64,000 nucleotides of DNA, from the NCBI RefSeq assembly GCF_900188245.1, contig NZ_FZOK01000005.1, forward strand, positions 186,001-250,000, written 5' to 3'. The translations under genes were made by a program, and so were the position numbers. The notes under the pieces were generated by a model. It saw only the letters and a program-made list of their open reading frames with translations. It made no database searches and was not told the origin of the DNA. The stretch is from Belliella buryatensis (lineage in GTDB: Bacteria > Bacteroidota > Bacteroidia > Cytophagales > Cyclobacteriaceae). Shown in pieces: positions 45,286-53,919 of the stretch (position 1 is its first letter; every line of letters starts with the position of its first letter).

Positions 45286-46323
45286 ATGATTATCCGCAAT
45301 CATGCCAGTATGGATAAATTGAAGCAATGATGAGCCTGTCAAATAGTTTTTGACCGAAATATCTTCTGTTGAGCTTGTAACAAAACTCATCAAGATAGTT
45401 CTGCATCATCCTCTCTGTTATCATATGGTATGTTTGCAAGTGTTTCTTTAGATTACTAATAGCAATATGAACCCACTTTAGGTTGAAGTTGCCTTCATTT
45501 GTTCCAGAGATCTCTCTGACATGAACATCAATACAATCACTCAGATCTGAGAAGGTGGTACTTATCTGTTTGAAGTACAGTGTCTTTATCAATAAATTCC
45601 TTGATTAAAACCTGTGCTGTTTTAGCCTCCAAGTTCTTTATCTTCTTCATCTTGAAATATCTGCAGCTCTTTTCAAGTTTACCCGAGTCAAGATCCTCCA
45701 GTACGGTTGATTCAGCCATAACAGCTACTTTAGACTGTTTCTGGCTTCCCCTGCCTTGTTTCAACTTGTTTTTGGTTTTATTACTGACTGCTTTTCCAAC
45801 AAAGGCTTCATCATATTCAACCATTTCTTCAAGTCTGTAAATATTGTCCCGTTTTCCCATTACTACTCTGAATTTATGGTACATTCTAAAAACAGGTTCG
45901 TATCGCTTTAAACCAAGTTGTCTCTGTAGCTCTGCTGCACTGAAACCCTTCTTGGTGGCTGATATGAACGTTATGGCAAGCATCCATATGCGAATTGGGA
46001 GATTGCTGTTCTCCATCACGGTTCCGCTCTTGATACTTGTTCGGAAACTACAGGCAGAGCACTGGAAAGATTTCTTGTTTTCAAGCCAATAGTGCTTGTT
46101 ACAGTAACACCTTTTACAGATTACTCCTTGCTGAAGCCTTTGATTCTTAATGAATTCAACACAAGATGATTCGTCTGGGAAGCGATTGATGAAGTTTACA
46201 ATATTCATGGTCAAAACCGTTTATTTTGACCTAATTTAGATACATTAAGTGATCACAAATAGCAATTGTCACTAACTGTCATTATATATTTATTCGGCGA
46301 CTGGTACTATTGCGGATATACAT
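45286..46323 (-). mobile_element. IS1595-like insertion element B with terminal repeats and target duplication
   Basis: 1038 bp. The ends are imperfect inverted repeats: 45286-45309 reads ATGATTATCCGCAATCATGCC... and the right end read inward from 46323 reads ATGTATATCCGCAATAGTACC.... The 10-nt direct repeat ATTGATTAAT lies immediately outside on both sides (45276-45285 and 46324-46333), a probable target-site duplication. Size and transposase match IS1595-family elements (usually about 0.9-1.1 kb). It lies convergent to element A, between wzx and wzy. Confidence 0.85.
45290..46208 (-). pseudogene. IS1595-family transposase with a single frameshift (element B)
   Basis: From the ATG at 46208: zinc ribbon CKRCYCNKHYWLENKKSFQCSAC, SIKSGTVMENSNLPIRIWMLAI and the first catalytic Asp in VEYDEAFVG. 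The frame runs to a stop at 45537 after ...DTVLQTDK. The rest continues in another frame to 45290 (STTFSDLSDCIDVHV, FNLKWVHIAISNLKKHL, MQNYLDEFCYKLNRRYF), containing the remaining DDE-type residues and the usual C-terminal YLDEFxxxxNRR block. One frame change near 45560, at the second catalytic Asp (QTDxSTTF), separates the halves. Unless programmed, this inactivates the enzyme. Confidence 0.85.
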
Positions 46324-46453
46324 ATTGATTAATTTAAAATGAGGAAAACCTCAAATAATGTCCATTTATTAGTTTTAGATGTTGGCAAAAGCCGTTTCTT
46401 TGGAAGATTATCAGATATATGACAATTAAATTTTTAAAAGTAATACACAAAAG

Positions 46454-47932
46454 ATGATTTATAAATCAAAAAAAAATTCACTTATGAAATTTTTTATTTC
46501 TCTTATTTTGTTGACTTTGTTAGTTTTCTTAAAAGATGTCCCTGTAATTTTAACTAAAAGATATTTAATATTTGTTTTATCACTTAATTTAGTTGCTTTA
46601 ATATTATTCTCTCTCAGAAGAGAAAACGAGGTAAATTTAAAGAAGCAATATTTTAAAATTTCGACACTTTTTCTAGTAGGATTTATTATAGTTCACTTTC
46701 AAATATACTTAGAATATGTACTTGGTACTTATGAAAATTTTGGCCAAGATTATTTTTATGACACGACAATGGTTCCCAAGGCAACTTTAGTAGCTTCCAT
46801 AGCCTTAAATGCTTTTTTATTAGGATACATGTTCTTTAAGAAAGAAAATATTAGAATAAAAAAAGAGTATAAGATATCGCCAAAAAAACTTATTTTTTAT
46901 TTTAATTTAATTATGTTCTTTTTATTTATTCTTACTACTGATTTTAAATACTTTTTAGGTGGATATGGCCGAAATGGAATTGAATTATCAGCTCTGTCAA
47001 GTTTTTCAAATGAATTTTACCTTTTTTCTACTCTTGGATATATTATTATAATTGTCAGGAATTCACTTATTAAAAACAATCAAATCGATAATTTATTTGA
47101 TTATTTAAAACTTTTTAACTTTTTCTTCAAAGTGGTTTTATTTATGTTTTTCATTCTTGTATTATTGTCGGGAGATCGAGGTCCATTAATACAAATAGGT
47201 CTTGTATTATTTGGGGGTTTTATTATTCTTTCAAAAAAGAAATATAAACTTCCAACAGTTATTTTCTTATTGTTTATTGCAGCTAGTTTAATTTCTTTTA
47301 TTGCTTACGTGAGGGAATTTAAAGATACTAATTCTTACCTTGAAAAGATTGAAATTGCAAATAAAGCAAAAAGTGTCAGTGGAAAAAGTAAAGCTTTTTC
47401 ATCTAATACGCTTGAGTTAGCAGCGTCAGTCCGTTCTTATCATGCCGCTATCATTTTCACAGAAAATGTTTCACATACTTATGGGATATTTCAAGGTTTC
47501 CAATTGTTTAGTATCATTCCTGGGTTCAGGAGTGTGTTTTTATCCTTAACCGGTGTAGACAGCGAAGATGTTGTATCTACTAAGTTTTTAACAAGACAAA
47601 TTCAAGGAGAAGAGATTACCCATGGATTAGGAACCACATCCTTAGCAGATATTTATTTGGATTTTGGTGTAATTGGCACACTTATAATGTTTTATGGCTT
47701 CGGATATTTTTTAAGAATGCTGGAAGTTAAAATATTTATTAGTCAAGCTCCTAGTTTATTTTCTTCTTCATTGTTTTTTGTTTTTTTGTCTAAGTCCGTT
47801 TACTTAGGAAGGTCTCAAATAATGATGGTTTTTAAGGAGGCTGTAATCATTTTTTTGATAATTATATTATTTACGTATTTAAGTGAATTATTAATGAAAT
47901 TTAAAATTGACCTTAAAAAGAATGAAAACTAA
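46454..47932 (+). CDS. Wzy-type polysaccharide polymerase (O-antigen polymerase family)
   Basis: 492 aa with about 11-12 transmembrane segments; an internal ATG at 46484 is an alternative start. A large periplasmic loop between late segments contains SVRSYHAAIIFTENVSHTYGIFQGFQLFSIIPGFRS, and the last part has LGTTSLADIYLDFGVIGTLIMFYGFGYF, the pattern of O-antigen or oligosaccharide-repeat polymerases. It would polymerise repeat units flipped by the protein encoded at 42407. It is strongly AT-rich. The next glycosyltransferase gene overlaps by 11 nt. Polymerases of this type are poorly conserved, so topology and context carry the call. Confidence 0.8.
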   Translation: MIYKSKKNSLMKFFISLILLTLLVFLKDVPVILTKRYLIFVLSLNLVALILFSLRRENEVNLKKQYFKISTLFLVGFIIVHFQIYLEYVLGTYENFGQDYFYDTTMVPKATLVASIALNAFLLGYMFFKKENIRIKKEYKISPKKLIFYFNLIMFFLFILTTDFKYFLGGYGRNGIELSALSSFSNEFYLFSTLGYIIIIVRNSLIKNNQIDNLFDYLKLFNFFFKVVLFMFFILVLLSGDRGPLIQIGLVLFGGFIILSKKKYKLPTVIFLLFIAASLISFIAYVREFKDTNSYLEKIEIANKAKSVSGKSKAFSSNTLELAASVRSYHAAIIFTENVSHTYGIFQGFQLFSIIPGFRSVFLSLTGVDSEDVVSTKFLTRQIQGEEITHGLGTTSLADIYLDFGVIGTLIMFYGFGYFLRMLEVKIFISQAPSLFSSSLFFVFLSKSVYLGRSQIMMVFKEAVIIFLIIILFTYLSELLMKFKIDLKKNEN

Positions 47933-49004
47933 AAAAATTATTTTTACAGTTGGTCAATTAGGAAATGGAGGTCTTGAAAGACAACTTTATTATTTAACTA
48001 AAGATCTTATTTTAAATAAAATAGATGTTTCATGTGTTTGTTGGAATTTAGAAGAAGATAGTTTTTATTTTGAAAAGTTTAAAAACCTCCTAAAAGATGA
48101 TTTATATATTCTTGATCAATCTCAAAAAAGCCTAAAGAAAGTTCTCTCTCTTAGAAAAATAATAAAAAAAACAAACCCAGATATTGTAATTTCATTCACA
48201 TCATTTGTTAATGCAGCTACTTTTTTAAGTACTTTGGGGCTAAGATGTGATGTCATTGGATCCTTAAGAACATCCGCAGATAGATATATAAAAGATGGAG
48301 GATTAAAATCTTTTTTTAACATATTATTTCCTAGAAAGATTCTTGTTAATAGTCGCGTCGCTAAAAAGGAGTTAGAAAAAAAGCTAATATTCAGGTGTTT
48401 CTCTAAAATTCAATTCTACGGAAATTCAGTAGATCTAAAAAAATTTTCATTAACTGATCAAAATATTTTTAAGGAATATTCCATATCTGTTGGTAATATT
48501 CGAGAAGCTAAAAGAATTGATAGGTTAATTTTATTATTTAATAAATTAAGGGAAATTAATTTAGAAGTTAAACATATCCATGTTGGAGGAGGTAAAGATT
48601 TCGAAAAAATAAAACAACAAATTTCAAATAATAATTTAGAAAAACACGTAATTTTAATAGGTCAAAATTCCAATATTTTAAAAATTGCCGAGAAAGCTTC
48701 TATGCTTCTACATTTTTCTGAATATGAAGGGTCACCAAATGTAATAATGGAAGCAATGTGTATGGGGTTACCTATAATTACAACCAATTGTGGTGATGCA
48801 AAGTATTTTATTGAAAATGAAAAAAATGGCTTTGTTATCGATCCATTTGATGTCAATATTTTTGCTGAGAAATATATTTTTTTACACAATAATAAAAGTA
48901 AAAGAGAGCAAATTGGGAGGGAAAATATGCGTCTTATTAAAAGTTTTGATATAGATCAATTAGGGAATAAATTTTTAGACTCAATTAGTAAATTCAATAT
49001 TTAG
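47922..49004 (+). CDS. GT4-family glycosyltransferase
   Basis: 360 aa from the ATG at 47922 (an upstream TTG at 47907 is rejected because MKTKKIIFTVGQLGNGGLERQ is the expected start). The GGLERQ loop and the C-terminal GSPNVIMEAMCMGLPIITTNCGDAKYFI block with an EX7E-type motif identify a GT-B retaining transferase. It overlaps the polymerase gene by 11 nt and precedes another GT4 gene by 2 nt, so it belongs to the same operon. It adds a sugar to the lipid-linked repeat unit on the cytoplasmic side. The sugar is not predictable. Confidence 0.87.
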   Translation: MKTKKIIFTVGQLGNGGLERQLYYLTKDLILNKIDVSCVCWNLEEDSFYFEKFKNLLKDDLYILDQSQKSLKKVLSLRKIIKKTNPDIVISFTSFVNAATFLSTLGLRCDVIGSLRTSADRYIKDGGLKSFFNILFPRKILVNSRVAKKELEKKLIFRCFSKIQFYGNSVDLKKFSLTDQNIFKEYSISVGNIREAKRIDRLILLFNKLREINLEVKHIHVGGGKDFEKIKQQISNNNLEKHVILIGQNSNILKIAEKASMLLHFSEYEGSPNVIMEAMCMGLPIITTNCGDAKYFIENEKNGFVIDPFDVNIFAEKYIFLHNNKSKREQIGRENMRLIKSFDIDQLGNKFLDSISKFNI

Positions 49005-49006
49005 AA

Positions 49007-50038
49007 ATGGAATTAGAAGTGAGAAAAGTGTTATTTGTAATCCCAGCAAATTTGGTGAATGGTGAATTAAATATTTCAACATTCCTAACTTCAGAAATTA
49101 ATGCTTTAAAAAATGAATTTGAACTTGTCGAAGTATTTTATTTTATAAATCGAAGATCTATATCTGGTTTTATTTATAATTTAAAAAAATTAAATACACT
49201 TATAGAAAGATTTAAACCAGATGTTATTCATAGCCATTATGGCTCGACAACAGGTTTATTAGTTAGCTTATCATCAAAATTCTGTCCCTGGGTAATAACT
49301 TTTGGTGGAAGTGAGCTCTTGGGTCATCCTAACAAAGGATTATATTGGAGAATTAGAGAATTATGGGCTGTCAGATTAAGTCATTTTGCGGCATTAAAAG
49401 CAGATCATATTATATGTGTTTCTCAAAATTTGATCAATTCACTCTCTAAAAATAATCAAAGTAAGACAACTTTAATTCCTCGGGGAGTTGATATTTCAAA
49501 ATTTACTAAAAAAGATAAATTTGAGGCAAGAAATTATCTTAATTGGAGTGTAGAAAAAAAATATGTTTTATTCAGTTTTCCAAGATTAAATGCCGAAGTA
49601 AAAAACAAGGAACTTGCTGAAAATGTCATTTCCTTGTTAACAGACAAAGGAGTAAACATTGAATTAATTATCTTATATAATAGATCACAAGAATATATAT
49701 TTAATGCATTAAATGCAGCTGATGCTCTGTTAGTTACATCCTTTCATGAAGGGAGTCCGAATATTGTTAAAGAAGCAATGGCATGTAATCTGCCTATAGT
49801 ATCAGTTAATTGCGGAGATGTCAAAGAAAGATTGGAGAGGGTTTCTCCTAGTTTTATCTCCTTTACTTATGATGCACAAGAACTTAGTGAAGGACTAGAG
49901 AGGGTACTCGATAAAGGACAAAGATCAAACGGTTTAAAGTATATATTGGAGAATGGTATTGATATGAAAAATACTATTTCAAAAATTATTTCTGTATATA
50001 ATTTCATTATCTACAAAAAAAATAAAATTAATATGTGA
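49007..50038 (+). CDS. GT4-family glycosyltransferase
   Basis: 343 aa. N-terminal half: PDVIHSHYGSTTGLLVSLSSKFCPWVITFGGSELLG, a typical acceptor-domain segment. C-terminal half: LLVTSFHEGSPNIVKEAMACNLPIVSVNCGDVKERL, the donor-binding EX7E-type block. It starts 2 nt after the preceding GT4 stop, indicating co-translation. AT-rich like its neighbours. After it comes 440 nt without a gene before the next glycosyltransferase. Substrates unknown. Confidence 0.87.
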   Translation: MELEVRKVLFVIPANLVNGELNISTFLTSEINALKNEFELVEVFYFINRRSISGFIYNLKKLNTLIERFKPDVIHSHYGSTTGLLVSLSSKFCPWVITFGGSELLGHPNKGLYWRIRELWAVRLSHFAALKADHIICVSQNLINSLSKNNQSKTTLIPRGVDISKFTKKDKFEARNYLNWSVEKKYVLFSFPRLNAEVKNKELAENVISLLTDKGVNIELIILYNRSQEYIFNALNAADALLVTSFHEGSPNIVKEAMACNLPIVSVNCGDVKERLERVSPSFISFTYDAQELSEGLERVLDKGQRSNGLKYILENGIDMKNTISKIISVYNFIIYKKNKINM

Positions 50039-50478
50039 TGCTTTATTAATATTTTTTGGAATCTAAGGTCAAGGAGTTTACGGATTAGTCGTTTCATTAG
50101 GGAATCTTTAATAACAGTTTCAGCCTTTTCAAAACTAAAATTAAGATGTTAAATTAGACCTTTAAAAGTAAAAAAGTTCATATAATAGTATTCTAATAGT
50201 AGACTCAAGTATAAGCTGAATTATAACAAATATTGAGTAGTGAATTAGTTTTATAATTTAATTAATGAATATTTACATACAACTGCAAGATATTTAGGGT
50301 AGCTTACCCTAATAATTAAAAAACTATGTAAAAAAGTTAAATGGTTACACTTTTCATTAATATTCTTATTTAATGTAATATTGATATTTAATAAAATGAA
50401 TTTTAAAACTAGATTTTATTTTGCTGAAAATGAAAAAGATTTCTTATTACTTAATTTTTAATTAAACATGATATTAAA
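50039..50478. other. AT-rich intergenic stretch without a supported gene
   Basis: About 440 nt. It lacks the TTAACG/CCTCGGGG words of the other gaps, which fits its position inside the AT-rich cassette. A perfect 8-bp palindrome TTAGGGTA-gct-TACCCTAA (50294-50312) is the only structure seen. Short open stretches of 35-40 codons near 50045-50150 resemble nothing known; a decayed gene is possible. Confidence 0.4.
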
Positions 50479-51228
50479 ATGGTGATGGTATCAATTGTAA
50501 CCCCCTTACATAATTCATCAAAATTTATTATTGAAACAATTGACGGTGTAATACTACAATCATACACAAATTGGGAAATGATAATAGTGGATGATTGTTC
50601 TACCGATAATGGAGTGGAAATTGTTGAAAAACTTCAAAAACAAGATGATAGAATCAAACTAATAAAAAATGAAATTAATAGTGGCCCAGCTGTTTCTCGA
50701 AATAGAGCAATAGAAGCTGCTCGTGGTCGCTTTATAGCTTTTTTGGATAGTGATGATATTTGGCATCCTACCAAGTTAGAAGAACAATTAAATTTTATGC
50801 AAAAAAATGATTATGTTTTCACATTTACTGCATATGATAAAATAAACGAAAAAGGGGAGAAAGTTGGGCACGTTGAAATTCCTTTGGAAGTAGCATATAA
50901 TGATTTACTAAAGACTTGCTCTATAGGGTGTCTCACTGCTATGTATGATACTCGTAAAATTGGTAAAGTATACATGCCAATTATTAAAAAGAGACAAGAT
51001 TTTGCCTTATGGCTTAAAATACTTAAAATAGTTCCAAAAGCTTATGGCCTTAATAGACCTTTGGCTAAATATCGACTAACGTCAAATTCAGTTTCTAGCA
51101 ATAAATTGAAAGCTTCTAAATATCAATGGAAAGTTTATAGACATATAGAGAAATTAAATATAGTTTCGTCAACTTATTATTTTTTATTTTACACAATTCA
51201 TGGCATAGTTAAAAAATATTTTAAATAA
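50479..51228 (+). CDS. GT2-family glycosyltransferase
   Basis: 249 aa. GT-A fold family 2: VSIVTPLHNSSKFIIETIDGVILQSYTNWEMIIVDDCSTDNG at the N-terminus (first Asp pair), GPAVSRNRAIEAARGRFIAFLDSDDIWHP with the metal-binding DxD, and KRQDFALWLKIL as the acceptor motif. This ending is typical of WaaE- or WcaA-like capsule transferases. An ATG two codons later (50485) could be the start. Its stop overlaps the ATG of the Wzi gene by one nt (TAATG). Confidence 0.88.
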   Translation: MVMVSIVTPLHNSSKFIIETIDGVILQSYTNWEMIIVDDCSTDNGVEIVEKLQKQDDRIKLIKNEINSGPAVSRNRAIEAARGRFIAFLDSDDIWHPTKLEEQLNFMQKNDYVFTFTAYDKINEKGEKVGHVEIPLEVAYNDLLKTCSIGCLTAMYDTRKIGKVYMPIIKKRQDFALWLKILKIVPKAYGLNRPLAKYRLTSNSVSSNKLKASKYQWKVYRHIEKLNIVSSTYYFLFYTIHGIVKKYFK

Positions 51229-52862
51229 TGTTTTATTTAGTTTTTAGATCACGAACTGTTTTATTCTCTGCAATTGCTTTCTTTTGCTCTTTTCAAATTA
51301 TAAAAGCTCAAAATGCCTCAACAAATAATAATAAATTTTACGAGCTGAATAGACTTAATCAGCTAAATACAGATACTTCAAATAATTTCCTCCAAAATAA
51401 TGCATATCAAGTCCTGCCAGAAAATGTAGATCAAATAATATCAAGAAAGGGAGCTTTTTTTAAAGAAGTTTTACCTTATAAAGTTTCTTTTTTACCAATT
51501 ACCCTTCTAAGTCAATATTCATCAAAAACCATTTATCCAGAAGTATCTAGGAACATTAATAATTTGGGTTTTCAATCCTATGCTTCTGCAGGTTTATTCG
51601 CAAGCCTAGGCCCTTTATCAATACAATTACAGCCTGAGTTTATTTATGCCCAAAACAAAGCTTTTAAAATAGGTTCTCAAAAGTCTAGTAATACAGAGTA
51701 TTTGGAGCGATTTGGAGAAAAAGCTTACCAAACATTTCTTCCTGGTCAAAGTAGTATTAGACTCAATGCAGGTGCATTTTCCATTGGTGCTTCTACTGAG
51801 AATATCTGGTGGGGTCCAGGACAATTCAACTCCCTTCTTTTTTCAAACAATGCCTTTGGGTTTGAACACTTAACTTTAAATACTAGACGCCCCGCAAAAA
51901 CATTATTAGGAACTTTTGAAGGACAAGTCATCATGGGCAGGCTTGAAGGGTCTGGCTTAGAATCACCATTAAGTAATTTATTAAATGATGATTGGAGATA
52001 CCTCAATGGAATCAATCTCGTTTATGGTCCCAAATGGATACCAGGTTTTTTTGTTGGGTTTTCTAGGATGTTTCAACAATATTCAGAAACAAGAGGGGAT
52101 ACCTTTAGAGACTTTTTCCCAATTTTTGCTGGTTTTCAAAAGGAACGTTTGTTAGAGGATTTTGACAACCCAAGAGATTTTGATAGAGCTGGCAGAGATC
52201 AGCAACTGACTGGTTATGTGAGATACCTAAATACCAAAGCAAAAGTTGAACTATATTTTGAGTATGGCAGGAGAGACCATGCATTAAACTGGCGTGAAGC
52301 TACATTAAACCCAGAACATGCGAGAGCTTATCTTTTTGGTTTTAATAAATTGTTTGACATTCCTAATAATGCTCAATTTCAAGTGAGAGGGGAGGTGCTT
52401 CAACAACAAGAATCAATAAACATTTTAATCAGATATCCAGGAACAGGTGGTGGGCAAAATTGGGGAGGTCATAGCCCCGTAAGACATGGATTTACACATC
52501 TGGGTCAAATGCTTGGTCCAGGAGTTGGTCCTAGCAGTAATGTACAAACTCTTGAAGGTGCATGGGTAAAAGGGTTTAAGAAATTAGGAGTAAGATTAGA
52601 AAGATTAAATAGACATCAAGATATCTACCAAAAAAGATTCCTTGATCCATCAGAGCAGGGAAGGTGGGTAGACTTATCAGCTAGGCTATTAGCAGATTGG
52701 CAGTTTGACAACTTAATTATTAGCTCAAATATCAATTTTGTCAATTCCCTCAACTACCAATGGCAACTAGCCCCTGACAGTACCCCTGAATACCCCAGAG
52801 GAGAAAACCTATTCTCCATCCATTCCCAAGTCAGTTTAATTTACCTCTTTAATAAAAAATAA
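51228..52862 (+). CDS. Wzi-like capsule assembly outer-membrane protein
   Basis: 544 aa with a signal peptide (about residues 1-27, ending IIKAQ). The body is rich in alternating hydrophobic strands typical of an outer-membrane barrel; FASLGPLSIQLQPEFIYAQN, IRLNAGAFSIGASTENIWWGPGQFNSLLFSNNAFGFEHLTLNTRRP are the recognisable Wzi-family segments. Wzi binds nascent capsule at the cell surface. Coupled by one-nt overlaps to both the preceding GT2 and the following cupin gene. The 5' third is AT-rich, while the last part approaches the composition of the surrounding chromosome, placing the right edge of the imported cassette inside or near this gene. Confidence 0.87.
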   Translation: MFYLVFRSRTVLFSAIAFFCSFQIIKAQNASTNNNKFYELNRLNQLNTDTSNNFLQNNAYQVLPENVDQIISRKGAFFKEVLPYKVSFLPITLLSQYSSKTIYPEVSRNINNLGFQSYASAGLFASLGPLSIQLQPEFIYAQNKAFKIGSQKSSNTEYLERFGEKAYQTFLPGQSSIRLNAGAFSIGASTENIWWGPGQFNSLLFSNNAFGFEHLTLNTRRPAKTLLGTFEGQVIMGRLEGSGLESPLSNLLNDDWRYLNGINLVYGPKWIPGFFVGFSRMFQQYSETRGDTFRDFFPIFAGFQKERLLEDFDNPRDFDRAGRDQQLTGYVRYLNTKAKVELYFEYGRRDHALNWREATLNPEHARAYLFGFNKLFDIPNNAQFQVRGEVLQQQESINILIRYPGTGGGQNWGGHSPVRHGFTHLGQMLGPGVGPSSNVQTLEGAWVKGFKKLGVRLERLNRHQDIYQKRFLDPSEQGRWVDLSARLLADWQFDNLIISSNINFVNSLNYQWQLAPDSTPEYPRGENLFSIHSQVSLIYLFNKK

Positions 52863-53380
52863 TGACCTTCCCATTTTTTCCCGAGGCAAAAGAAAAAGCA
52901 ATAATTTTTGAAGAAGTAAAAGCTACTTTAATAGACCTAGGCTTCAATTGTATAGATGAAGATTGCAATAGACCCTGGGGTGGTTTTCTAGTAATGGATC
53001 CTAACCAGATCGAAGCATTCAGAAAGAAGTTTTTCTCTGAGGTTGAGCTTCACAACAATCATACGGATGCTTACAATGCAAAGATCATGTTACTCGCACC
53101 AGGAGAGAAACACTCTTGGCAGTACCACCACCGCAGATCAGAACTCTGGAAATTGGTAGCCGGCGAAGCAGCCATCTCAAGGTCATTCACAGACCAAGAA
53201 AACCCAGCTACAGACATGAAAGTAGGGGAGTTGATTCATTTAGCCCAAGGAGAACGCCACAGATTGATAGGCAAACAATCCTGGGGCATAGTCGCAGAAA
53301 TCTGGATCCACACCGACCCCACCAACCCCTCCGACGAATCCGACATCATCCGCATCCAAGACGATTACCAAAGAAAATAA
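52862..53380 (+). CDS. Cupin protein, phosphomannose isomerase type II-like
   Basis: 172 aa, one cupin domain. CNRPWGGFLVMDPNQI resembles the RPWG start of mannose-6-phosphate isomerase type II domains; metal-binding residues are present in APGEKHSWQYHHRRSELWKLVAGEA and LAQGERHRLIGKQSWGIVAEIW. It could interconvert mannose- and fructose-6-phosphate, feeding GDP-mannose synthesis, or be a related sugar-phosphate cupin; no partner guanylyltransferase is visible in the window. The gene overlaps the Wzi stop by one nt and ends the Wzx/Wzy block. Composition is back to that of the 5' part of the window. Confidence 0.75.
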   Translation: MTFPFFPEAKEKAIIFEEVKATLIDLGFNCIDEDCNRPWGGFLVMDPNQIEAFRKKFFSEVELHNNHTDAYNAKIMLLAPGEKHSWQYHHRRSELWKLVAGEAAISRSFTDQENPATDMKVGELIHLAQGERHRLIGKQSWGIVAEIWIHTDPTNPSDESDIIRIQDDYQRK

Positions 53381-53439
53381 TGAAATAGATGTGAAAAATA
53401 GAACATCTCTCGTTGAATAATGCGAAAGCACTACTTGTC

Positions 53440-53722
53440 TAGATAACTTTTTCGTTAAGTGTTAATCGTTCACAGTTAATCGTTCAAAGTAGGAACCCAG
53501 TAAAACCCACACTTCCCCTACCTTTAACGCTACCCCGACCCCTCGGGGCTTAACACTTAACACTTAAGGACACCCCGATCCCTCGGTACACCCCGATCCC
53601 TCGGGGCTTTTCCCTTTTCCCTCCCAACCCTTTTCCCTCCCAACCCTTTGCCCCTCCGCACCCTTTGCGAGAAATCCTTTCTCCTCCCGATCCCTCGGGC
53701 CTAAAATAACCAACCCTACAAC
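53440..53722. repeat. Word-repeat DNA with CCCCGATCCCTCGGGG units
   Basis: TTAAGTGTTAATCGTTCACAGTTAATCG words, then GGACACCCCGATCCCTCGGTACACCCCGATCCCTCGGGGC (two linked hairpin units, 53567-53607) and CCCTTTTCCCTCCCAACCC repeats. The same linked units recur at 55877-55941 and 56278-56335. No gene recognised. Confidence 0.7.
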
Positions 53723-53792
53723 CTGGCCCGTCACTATAATGATCCAATGGGATCATTTCTTAACGTTCCGTCCTCCTTTTCCCTCCCAACCC
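53723..53792. repeat. 70-nt conserved intergenic block, copy 2
   Basis: Differs from 26319-26388 at one base (ACTATAATG against ACTAAAATG). It includes the same palindrome AATGATCC-AATG-GGATCATT (53738-53757). It ends about 130 nt before the second dehydrogenase gene. Confidence 0.85.
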
Positions 53793-53919
53793 CCTATTAC
53801 TTGGCGTAATTCTTGTAAGAACTTGAAATACTTACTCAGCACCTTACTTCTTTTTCCATTATCCTTTCCCCTTTTAAAAAACCTTTTCTCTTATCTTTAC
53901 CATCCTTAATTGATAAACA

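Noticed and set aside
50294-50312. TTAGGGTA/TACCCTAA palindrome as a terminator
   Set aside because: No T tract follows on the plus strand, and on the minus strand the T run precedes the stem.
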